A stretch of DNA of 22,305 nt from JBDTVS01 sp040007095 (GTDB taxonomy: Bacteria > Acidobacteriota > Vicinamibacteria > Vicinamibacterales > CAVVIG01). Each line of letters begins with the position of its first letter. The first letter of the stretch is position 1. The DNA is taken from assembly GCA_040007095.1 (NCBI GenBank), contig JBDTVS010000101.1, forward strand, positions 1 to 22,305, given 5' to 3'. Below, piece after piece: positions 16,609 through 22,305 of this stretch. The notes under the pieces were generated by a model, which was not told where the DNA came from, did no database searches, and saw nothing but the letters and a program-made list of their open reading frames with translations. The position numbers and the translations under genes were made by a program.

Positions 16609-16779
16609 TCAGGTCGTGGCGTCCTGCTGGTATTCCGTGACATCCAGCCGCTCCAGCGCTGTCCGCGTCGGGTCGAGCAGCCAGTTGAGCAGGGCACCGG
16701 CAAAGAACAGGGCGGCGAAGAGTGTCGCCACGGAGAAACCATACTCGATCCGACCGAACGTGTCGCTGACCGAGTCCAT
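16609..16779 (-). pseudogene. Possible transporter C-terminal tail remnant or small membrane protein
   Basis: The 56-residue frame from ATG 16779 holds one hydrophobic helix (YGFSVATLFAALFFAGALL), then 'NWLLDPTRTALERLD' and a short polar tail. This looks like the last helix and tail of a multi-helix transporter rather than a stand-alone protein. There is no ribosome binding site, and I see no matching upstream helices in frame, so decay is the likelier reading. A small membrane protein remains possible. Confidence 0.35.
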
Positions 16780-16906
16780 GGCGAGCGGGGGCCAGCACCG
16801 CTGACGTGCACGAGAAGAAAAGGAGAATTGATAGCGGGAGCAGTGACACTCGCCCAGCCCACACCACGGGCGACGAAACAGACGAGGATGCAATCGCCAA
16901 ACAGTG

Positions 16907-16936
16907 TTGACATTGCGCCAGGCGGTCGGGTATACA
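16907..16936 (+). promoter_or_regulatory. Near-consensus sigma-70 promoter
   Basis: A perfect -35, TTGACA (16907-16912), is 18 bp from TATACA (16931-16936). Transcription would start near 16943, about 275 bases before the metallo-hydrolase ATG at 17218. Confidence 0.5.
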
Positions 16937-17102
16937 TCGCCCCGCCGCCGACTGGCGACCGATTGCACACAGGATGAAAGGGCTTACCGATCCCGCGCCA
17001 CGCACTCTCCGAGAGCGACAAGAAATCCTTCATTGATCGAATGACCTTCAGTACATCGCGTCGGTTCGATCCGAAAACGCTTGTGTATCCGGGATTTCGG
17101 TT

Positions 17103-17116
17103 CGATACGGGTATCG
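17103..17116. promoter_or_regulatory. Operator-like palindrome
   Basis: CGATAC-GG-GTATCG is a perfect 6-bp inverted repeat, 102 bases before the metallo-hydrolase start. It could bind a regulator; none is encoded next to it. Confidence 0.3.
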
Positions 17117-17150
17117 TGTCCACGCCAGGCATTCCGGGTCTGCAGCACGG

Positions 17151-17180
17151 CTGATCCACCCGCGCGGTGGAGCGGATCAG
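17151..17180 (+). promoter_or_regulatory. Leader hairpin
   Basis: CTGATCC (17151-17157) pairs with GGATCAG (17174-17180). An alternative inner stem CCACC/GGTGG (17156-17160 and 17166-17170) shares two bases with the outer one. No T-run follows, so it is not a simple terminator. It lies 37 bases before the start codon at 17218. Confidence 0.35.
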
Positions 17181-17217
17181 GGCGATGGAGCGAGAGCAGT
17201 CACCAGGGAGGACAGCT

Positions 17218-18306
17218 ATGAAGCGTGCGTTTATCGTGATGTGCTCACTGTCGGCGGTGCTTCTGGGCGCTGCCGTCATGGCACAGGCGCCGGCCGGGGA
17301 CGTTGAGGCCCATATCGCTGCCGCCAGGGCCGCGGCGGGCCAGGATTACCGCAGCACGTTCCTCAATCTCTGCCTGCCGGGCGATGGTCGAGGCGGTGCC
17401 CGTGGTGCCGCGCCTGCCGACGCCGCGGGTCGAGGCGCCGCGGGCGGGGCGGGACGAGGCGCTGCCGTGGGAGGCGCCGGACGGGAAGCGGCCGCTGGAC
17501 GGGGCGCTGGCGGTGGTGGGCAGGTGCCGGACCGCGCCAACTGGTATGCGCCGCCCTTCAAGGTGTTCGACAACCTCTACTGGCTCGGCACGCGCCAGCA
17601 TTCATCCTGGGCGCTGCAGACGAGCGACGGCATCATCCTCATCGACACGAATTTCGCCTGGGCCACCGAGCCGGAGATCATCGAGGGCCTGACGAAGCTC
17701 GGTCTCAATCCGCGCGACATCAAGTACGTGGTCATCAGCCACGCGCATGGCGACCATGACCAGGGCGCCGCTGAACTGCAGAAGCGCTTCGGCGCGAAGG
17801 TCGTGATGGGCACGCCTGACTGGGCGTCGACGCTGCAGCGGCCCGCCACGGCGGCTGGTGGCGTGCCGACGCGCGACATCGCCGTGGGACCGGAGGGCTT
17901 CAAGCTGACGCTGGGCGACACCAGCCTGCAGATCGTCGCCACACCGGGGCACACCAACGGCACCCTCTCCTACGTCTTCCCCGTCAAGGACCAGGGCCGC
18001 ACCGTGGTGGTCGCCTACTCGGGCGGCACGCTGACGGGCGCGTTCGGCACCGATGCCGCGCGGTGGGACGAGTACATCGCCTCGCAGCGGAAGATCGCCA
18101 AAGCGGCCTCCGACGCCGGCGCGAGCGTCATCCTGTCGAACCACAGTGAATACGACGGCGCCTACACGAAAGCGCGACTGATTGCCGCGCCGCGTCAGGT
18201 CGGCGAAACCCATCCCTTCATCGTCGGCACCGACGGCGTCCAGCGCTACTTCACGGTCATGAGCGAGTGCGCGACGGCTGCCAAGCTGCGGGCCGGAGCG
18301 AAGTAG
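17218..18306 (+). CDS. Exported metallo-beta-lactamase-fold hydrolase, B3-like
   Basis: 362 residues. ATG 17218 follows AGGGAGGA by 5 bp. The signal peptide (MKRAFIVMCSLSAVLLGAAV) is cut after MAQA. The metal site is complete: H175-A-H177-G-D179-H180, H245 (TPGHTNG) and H309 (LSNHSEYDG), with S268 in place of the cysteine/aspartate as in B3-type enzymes. It is probably a periplasmic di-zinc hydrolase; whether it hydrolyses beta-lactams cannot be told from this sequence. A Gly/Ala/Arg-rich low-complexity block (about 55-101) sits between the N-terminus and the catalytic domain. The PQQ-like propeller gene starts 25 bp downstream, so they are likely co-transcribed. Confidence 0.85.
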   Translation: MKRAFIVMCSLSAVLLGAAVMAQAPAGDVEAHIAAARAAAGQDYRSTFLNLCLPGDGRGGARGAAPADAAGRGAAGGAGRGAAVGGAGREAAAGRGAGGGGQVPDRANWYAPPFKVFDNLYWLGTRQHSSWALQTSDGIILIDTNFAWATEPEIIEGLTKLGLNPRDIKYVVISHAHGDHDQGAAELQKRFGAKVVMGTPDWASTLQRPATAAGGVPTRDIAVGPEGFKLTLGDTSLQIVATPGHTNGTLSYVFPVKDQGRTVVVAYSGGTLTGAFGTDAARWDEYIASQRKIAKAASDAGASVILSNHSEYDGAYTKARLIAAPRQVGETHPFIVGTDGVQRYFTVMSECATAAKLRAGAK

Positions 18307-18331
18307 GATAGGCGGGCCAAGGAGCCAACCA

Positions 18332-19663
18332 TTGACACTGACGAGAATCTGTGCGGCGGGACTGGCCACCGCCGTGATCGGTGCAGCACAACTGTCGTCC
18401 GCGTTGCTGGCCGCCGATCCGGTGGCGGAACGATTCTGGCCACAGTGGCGCGGCCCGTATGCGAGTGGTGTCTCCAGAAGCGCGGATCCCCCCGTTGAAT
18501 GGAGCGAGACCAAGCACATTCGATGGAAGACTGAAATCCCCGGACGAGGTTCGTCGTCACCGGTCGTGTGGGGCGATCGGCTGTTTGTCTTGACCGCGAT
18601 CCCGATGGGCGCCGCAGGTGTGACTTCGCATGATCCCAAAGGCCAGGTCAAACCACGAGACGTCCACCGGTTCACGCTCCTGGCGATCGACCGGCGCACC
18701 GGGCGGGTGGTGTGGGAGCGGACCGCCCGCGAAGAGCGTCCGCGCGCGCCGTCGATGAAAGATGGCACCTGGGCGTCGAGCTCGGCCATTACCGACGGCC
18801 AACGCGTCTTCGCGTTCTTCGAATCGAGCGGTCTGTACGCCTACGACATGGACGGCACACTGCTCTGGCAGAAGCATTTCGGCGACAAGAACATGTTCGC
18901 GGAGGTTGGCGAGTCCGGAAGCACGCCCGTTCTGTACGGCAACCACCTCGTGGTCGTGTGGGACCATCAAGCCACCTCGTTCGTCGTTGCGCTCAACGCT
19001 TCCACGGGCCAGGAAATCTGGCGCGCCGAGCGGCAGGACGTCGACTCGTGGGGCACGCCGCTCGTGGTGGAGCAGGACGGCCGCGCCCAGGTGGTCACGA
19101 CCGGAGACAAGCGAGTGAGGAGCTACGACCTCGAGACCGGGCGGCTCGTGTGGGAGCACGACGGTCTCGACATGAACCCGATTCCCTCGCCGGTCGCCGA
19201 GGATGGAATGGTCTTTATCACCGCCGGGTTCCGCAGCAGCAAGCTCCATGCGATTCGTCTGGCCGACGCCAGAGGCAACCTCGCGGGCTCCAAAGCGATC
19301 GCGTGGACGCTCGACCGCGATACACCCTACGTGCCGTCGCCGCTCTTGTACGACGGCGTCCTCTACCTCCTGAAGAGCAACGCGGGAATCCTGTCCGTCT
19401 TCGACGCCAGGAGCGGCAAACCGCACTATCAGCGGCAGCGCCTCAGCGGACTGCCGGAGGTCTACTCCTCACCCGTGGCAGCGCGAGGACGGGTCTACAT
19501 CACCAGTCGGGATGGGACGACGCTCGTCATCCGCCACGGGTCGCGCTTCGAAGTGCTGGCGACCAATACGCTGGACGATGGGTTCGACGCCTCGCCGGCG
19601 CTGGTGGACCACGATCTCTACTTGCGCGGCAATCGCTATCTGTACTGCATCTCGGAGCAATGA
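18332..19663 (+). CDS. Exported PQQ-like beta-propeller protein
   Basis: 443 residues starting with TTG; AAGGAG (18319-18324) lies 7 bp upstream and decides this start. A signal peptide (ICAAGLATAVIGAAQLSSAL) is followed by 'FWPQWRGPYASGVS' and 'IRWKTEIPGRGSSSPVVWGD', the usual opening of secreted PQQ-like propellers in Acidobacteriota and Planctomycetota. Blade motifs repeat throughout: TGRVVWE, GTLLWQK, TGQEIWR and TGRLVWEHDG, with 'SSPV'/'STPVL' turns. The family (PF13360-like) includes BamB-type scaffolds and quinoprotein relatives. I see no clear PQQ-dehydrogenase catalytic signature, so a structural or binding role is as likely as an enzyme. It is the second gene of the metallo-hydrolase operon. 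Confidence 0.82.
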   Translation: MTLTRICAAGLATAVIGAAQLSSALLAADPVAERFWPQWRGPYASGVSRSADPPVEWSETKHIRWKTEIPGRGSSSPVVWGDRLFVLTAIPMGAAGVTSHDPKGQVKPRDVHRFTLLAIDRRTGRVVWERTAREERPRAPSMKDGTWASSSAITDGQRVFAFFESSGLYAYDMDGTLLWQKHFGDKNMFAEVGESGSTPVLYGNHLVVVWDHQATSFVVALNASTGQEIWRAERQDVDSWGTPLVVEQDGRAQVVTTGDKRVRSYDLETGRLVWEHDGLDMNPIPSPVAEDGMVFITAGFRSSKLHAIRLADARGNLAGSKAIAWTLDRDTPYVPSPLLYDGVLYLLKSNAGILSVFDARSGKPHYQRQRLSGLPEVYSSPVAARGRVYITSRDGTTLVIRHGSRFEVLATNTLDDGFDASPALVDHDLYLRGNRYLYCISEQ

Positions 19664-19792
19664 GCGAATTATCGAATCGCCCCCGACGTCGTTTCTCTAA
19701 AACAGAATGACAGCGTGGCGTCCAGCCCAGGATGGGTCGTCTCCGTCCCGAGTTCGGCCCCGGCGTTCGCTCAATCAGCGTCGAGAATCACG

Positions 19793-21010
19793 TCAGTCCA
19801 AGCCCACGTCTTTTCCGACGATGCTGGCAACGAATCCGCTGCGAGCGACCGGATTGTCGAAGAGTGCTCGGATGCGGGTCTGGACCGCGGGACGAACGCC
19901 GGCGTTGGTGGCGGCCGTGAGCGTGTGCAGGTAGGCGGCCCTGACGTCAGTGCTCGTGATTTCGTAGCCGTAGCCGTCAACGAGCCACCGAAGGGCCGCG
20001 AGTCCGGCCCCGATGGCGAACGCCGGGTTCTTCTCGGCGAAATCGCGGGCGGCGCGCGTGAGCGTTTTAGGATCGCACGGCGTCCGATTCGCGAGGGCCA
20101 CCGCCTCGTCGAACGGCTTGGCGTCCTTTGCCGCGGCGAACCACTTGCCCTCGTCGCCAGGCGTGAACCGCACGAGATCGGACAGCACAACCGCACGCGG
20201 CTTGTTCGGATACTTCTTTGCCACGGCCCGAAACCACGAGAGATAGGTGCCGGTCCGGTTCGCCGAAAGGGCGTAGCGGGAGTAGGCCTCATCGACTCGG
20301 CTCAGCGACAGCAGGATGTCTTCACATAACCCGTCGATGTCCCCGTCGCTGGCCCACGGGTTGCGACAACTCTCGGCGAACGCGATCGCCTCCGTGTGTC
20401 GCCCTTGCGCCACCATCGCCTTCACGGCCCATCGCTTGTAGGGCCAGAACTTATCGCCCTGCACCAGTTCGACCAACTCATCGTGGCGTCCGGCCGCGAA
20501 GAGAGCGCTCAAGCAGGCGGAGGTGCCGTGGAAGTAGCCCCGGACGTTCTTGTCAGGAGAGAACGCCAACCGCGTGATGCCGATCAAACGATCCGCCCAT
20601 TCGGAGGCGACGTTGCGGGAGCCGCACAGTTCGCCCCAGTAGTCGGCGAGGCGCTCAATGTACGGAATCTGGTCTGCGGCGTGTGCCTCGAAGAGCCGTT
20701 CGAGCCAGGCGGCCCGCGTTCGCTCGTCCGCCGGCGCAGCGACGATCACGGACGCGAGTTCCGCGATGGTGTGATTGACGGCCGTGCCGATGGCGCCCGA
20801 CGAGCTGTCGACGTTCTCCAAGGCGGGCGAGATACGTTCGAGAAACGCGACCGCGCCCTCGGCCCCGAGCATCGGATCGATGCGCGCAACCAGCGTGATC
20901 TCGGAGAGGGCCTCTTGCAGACGAGCAATCGCCGGCTGCGACTTCCACCCGAATGCGTGACGCCGGAATCGAGCCTTGAAGCGCCATGAGTGATCGCTGG
21001 TCTTGATCAT
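19793..21010 (-). CDS. Conserved alpha-helical repeat protein of unknown function
   Basis: 405 residues, no signal peptide. The sequence is rich in helix pairs like TPR/HEAT-type solenoids: 'ACLSALFAAGRHDELVELVQ', 'KRWAVKAMVAQGRHTEAIAF' and 'LLSLSRVDEAYSRYAL'. Distinctive blocks are 'WRFKARFRRHAFGWKSQPAI', 'DSSSGAIGTAVNHTI', 'CDPKTLTRAARDFAEKNPAF' and 'GYGYEITSTDV'. I recall this as a widespread uncharacterised bacterial family, often beside small antitoxin-like or related helical genes. The remnants just upstream on the other strand fit that habit. ATG 21010 has no strong Shine-Dalgarno. The 129 bp before its stop and the previous gene hold nothing recognisable. Confidence 0.75.
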   Translation of the reverse strand: MIKTSDHSWRFKARFRRHAFGWKSQPAIARLQEALSEITLVARIDPMLGAEGAVAFLERISPALENVDSSSGAIGTAVNHTIAELASVIVAAPADERTRAAWLERLFEAHAADQIPYIERLADYWGELCGSRNVASEWADRLIGITRLAFSPDKNVRGYFHGTSACLSALFAAGRHDELVELVQGDKFWPYKRWAVKAMVAQGRHTEAIAFAESCRNPWASDGDIDGLCEDILLSLSRVDEAYSRYALSANRTGTYLSWFRAVAKKYPNKPRAVVLSDLVRFTPGDEGKWFAAAKDAKPFDEAVALANRTPCDPKTLTRAARDFAEKNPAFAIGAGLAALRWLVDGYGYEITSTDVRAAYLHTLTAATNAGVRPAVQTRIRALFDNPVARSGFVASIVGKDVGLD

Positions 21011-21122
21011 ATCGGACGTAGGAATTCTATTGTTTTTGAGCCGTGGAGGGCGCTTGCGAAAATGCGTCTGCGCTATTCTGACGGAAGATGCCTCGCGCGA
21101 ATCGTCGACGTCACCAGCCCCT

Positions 21123-21275
21123 ACGCTCGAAACCAGTGAGCGCGCGCTTCTGCAGTCAGTCGAGCGCGGGGAGTGGGCCAGGGTCGCCAGGTTGCCTGCG
21201 GCCAGGGCCCGCTACGCGCGTTACGCGAAGGCGACGTTCCGCCGCCGCCAGGCGTCACTCCGGAGAATGCCGTGA
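21123..21275 (+). pseudogene. Fragment of an antitoxin-like (CopG/ribbon-helix-helix-type) gene
   Basis: The frame encodes 'TLETSERALLQSVERGEWAR' and 'ARYARYAKATFRRR'. This resembles the N-terminal linker of small CopG-like antitoxins ('E--LL-S-ERGEW ... RY--YA-AT--KD-R'), which normally continue into an 'NIRLS--D' DNA-binding ribbon. Here the ribbon is missing and the frame stops. No start codon is in frame: an ATG at 21088 preceded by GGAAG is in another frame, so an early frameshift is likely. No toxin gene is intact nearby. Confidence 0.45.
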
Positions 21276-21373
21276 GAGCTCGACGTCGCCGTGAGACTCT
21301 GCGCGTTCCCGCGGAAGATCCGGACTTCCAGCGCGCTCTCGAGGCGATGACCGCGTCGGAGTGACGCGCGTTC

Positions 21374-21681
21374 GTGCGCGCCGTGCTGGATAGGCTCGAT
21401 CCTGACGCGCGCACGGAGATCGTTGATACGCTGATGGTCCGTGCGGTGAAGGGCGTGCTGGTTGGAAACCCAGCCGGCCTTCTCAGAGAATCGCCGATGA
21501 CGCGAAGTCGTTCGCTGACGCGGCGCGTGTGGTGGGATACGCCGACCCGATCGACGTCAGCGAGCACCTGCGGCTGGGCAGCCTGGCGTTCCACGCAGGA
21601 GACCATGTCACCGCCCGAGGCGTGTTCGAGGCGCTCCTGCCGCCGATTGCTGTCGAGGACATCGACCTGGGCCAGCACGAA
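21374..21681 (+). pseudogene. Frameshifted fragment of a helical-repeat protein gene
   Basis: One frame gives 'LDRLDPDARTEIVDTLMVRA' and ends in 'NPAGLLRE'. The sequence then continues sensibly only in the next frame as 'IADDAKSFADAARVVGYADP' and 'FEALLPPIAVEDIDLGQHE'. The switch lies at about 21489, where one base appears to be missing. After 'GQHE' no family-like sequence continues. It looks like the middle of an uncharacterised helical-repeat protein of the type that travels with the 405-residue gene next door; that relation is from memory and not proven. Confidence 0.55.
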
Positions 21682-22005
21682 AGCCGCCGCGAAGGAGCGT
21701 ACCGGCGTCGAGCCCCGAGAGCGGCGCGTCGGACTTCCTGTTCGCCCTTTTTTCGAAGTGAGGCATAGGCGCAGACCGCCTGTGCCGCGCCGCGCGGCAA
21801 CTTCACCTAGTCCACGAGCGAGGCAGGACCCGCGTTGACAGGCAGTACCCGCATCCTTGACGGGCTCGAGCGACTGTGCCCAAAACTGTGCTCACCGGAT
21901 CGCCGGAAACACGTCGATTTCCTCAGCATTTCTATGAAGGCGGATTCCCAAAAACCGTCGCCTGCGGAACCGTCAAATCGCGATCGTGCAAGTGCCCTCT
22001 TCACG
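21682..22005. other. Gene-free stretch before the tRNA
   Basis: I see no gene here. Short frames on both strands lack ribosome binding sites and family motifs. It probably contains more decayed sequence and the upstream region of the tRNA. Confidence 0.45.
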
Positions 22006-22011
22006 TATACT
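22006..22011 (+). promoter_or_regulatory. -10 box of the tRNA-Ser promoter
   Basis: TATACT lies 10 bases before the mature tRNA start, the usual distance. The -35 region is not close to consensus. Confidence 0.4.
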
Positions 22012-22021
22012 TACCGTCTGC

Positions 22022-22115
22022 GGTGAGGTGGCTGAGCGGCCGAAAGCGGCGGTTTGCTAAACCGTTGTACGGGCTAAAACCTGTACCCAGGGTTCGAATC
22101 CCTGCCTCACCGCCA
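22022..22115 (+). tRNA. tRNA-Ser (anticodon GCT)
   Basis: The acceptor stem GGTGAGG (22022-22028) pairs with CCTCACC (22105-22111). The discriminator is G, and CCA is encoded (22113-22115). The anticodon loop TTGCTAA gives GCT, reading AGC and AGU. A long variable arm (around GTAC-GGGCTAAAACC-TGTAC) marks a class II serine tRNA. The T arm is CAGGG-TTCGAAT-CCCTG. All stems are intact, so it should be functional. Confidence 0.96.
22091..22115 (+). other. Probable attachment site in the tRNA 3' end
   Basis: The T-arm/acceptor end of this tRNA lies 11 bp from the stop of a tyrosine recombinase pointing towards it. Such enzymes commonly integrate into exactly this part of serine tRNA genes. The second att copy would be outside the window, so this is inferred from position. 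Confidence 0.4.
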
Positions 22116-22126
22116 GTTAAGTTGTT

Positions 22127-22305
22127 CTATCCATTGATCTTTTCTTCGGAGACCCTCCCCGTCTCCAAAATGTCTCCAAAACTCTGTACGGAAAACGGCT
22201 GATCCAGCAGACGAATCGCACTGTCGAGCGCCGCTGGACTCAGGTGCATATAGCGCTGCGTCATGCCGAGTTCGCGATGCCCGGCCAACTCCTGAATCGC
22301 TCGCG
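22127..22305 (-). CDS. Tyrosine recombinase/phage-type integrase, C-terminus (runs off the right edge)
   Basis: The visible 58 residues read 'AIQELAGHRELGMTQRYMHL' then 'SPAALDSAIRLLD' and a polar tail ending at TAG (22129-22127). 'L-G-H' followed about nine residues later by 'Q-R-Y-x-H-L' is the C-terminal histidine and catalytic tyrosine region of tyrosine recombinases (PF00589). The arginine-bearing part lies outside the window. The gene points towards tRNA-Ser and ends 11 bp from it, the usual arrangement at the end of an integrated island or prophage. The element should extend rightwards. Confidence 0.9.
   Translation of the reverse strand, partial: RAIQELAGHRELGMTQRYMHLSPAALDSAIRLLDQPFSVQSFGDILETGRVSEEKING

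Larger units (their letters stand above)
16780..17217. other. Intergenic/leader region between divergent operons
   Basis: No convincing gene lies here. The stretch contains a near-consensus plus-strand promoter, a short 14-bp palindrome and a 30-bp hairpin (entered separately). CGGTTCGAT occurs twice, near 17062 and 17098. A 20-codon frame (ATG 16974) could be a leader peptide, but nothing supports that beyond position. Confidence 0.4.

Noticed and set aside
15549..17279. Minus-strand 576-codon open frame spanning the esterase and upstream region
   Set aside because: It is out of frame with the esterase, is Arg/Ser-rich and crosses the promoter region; the esterase frame has a triad and a signal peptide.
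22158..22184. Short tandem repeat of TCTCCAAAA units as a possible recombination site
   Set aside because: It lies within the coding tail of the integrase and has only two copies, so it is better read as chance or codon repetition.
21876..22202. Plus-strand open frame running through the tRNA
   Set aside because: It overlaps a structurally perfect tRNA-Ser and has no ribosome binding site or family motif.
1..22305. CRISPR array, rRNA or replication origin
   Set aside because: No regularly spaced direct repeats, rRNA sequence or iteron/DnaA-box cluster were seen on reading both strands.

Overview
The window looks like a high-GC bacterial chromosome of the Acidobacteriota type, most plausibly Vicinamibacteria. 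That placement is an inference from gene content: a DUF1592/DUF1588/DUF1585 haem protein paired with a DUF1552 Tat protein, secreted PQQ-like propellers, and 'G-PDLSGVW'-type exported proteins. There is no rRNA or other phylogenetic marker to confirm it. Most of the metabolic genes carry a Sec or Tat export signal, so this is largely an envelope/periplasm gene neighbourhood.

Layout. Left edge, minus strand (1-1423): an AAHS-type MFS transporter translationally coupled (ATGA overlap) to a MetE/UROD-like methyltransferase that leaves the window. Plus strand (1628-8212): four exported proteins in a row, namely a di-haem DUF1592-family protein, a Tat-exported DUF1552 protein, an exported ankyrin-repeat protein and a Tat-exported metallo-beta-lactamase-fold protein whose metal site is largely lost. 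After a decayed paralogue tail comes a small beta-rich protein (8608-9093). This converges on a minus-strand exported protein of unknown function (9097-10137), which is preceded by the remnant of another exported gene. A 140-bp inverted-repeat (MITE-like) element sits just before the ribosome binding site of a Tat-exported YtcJ-like amidohydrolase (10853-12604). An arylsulfotransferase-like protein follows (12766-14163), then a truncated SnoaL/SgcJ-like gene. A minus-strand pair of exported alpha/beta hydrolases (14436-16588) lies back to back with a plus-strand pair: a B3-type metallo-beta-lactamase-fold hydrolase and a PQQ-like propeller (17218-19663). A conserved helical-repeat protein (19793-21010, minus) is followed by broken genes, then tRNA-Ser(GCT), and at the right edge the C-terminus of a tyrosine recombinase pointing at the tRNA. 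This is the classic boundary of an integrated element.

How the genes may work together (inference). Exported esterases, amidohydrolase, sulfotransferase and metallohydrolases, with an aromatic-acid-type importer and a C1-transferase-like enzyme, suggest extracytoplasmic breakdown or modification of organic, perhaps aromatic or esterified, compounds. The 1628-8212 module has no established function that I know of and is the best candidate for an undescribed system. At least six gene remnants in 22 kb, plus the MITE-like element and the tRNA-linked integrase, point to a region of active gene turnover.
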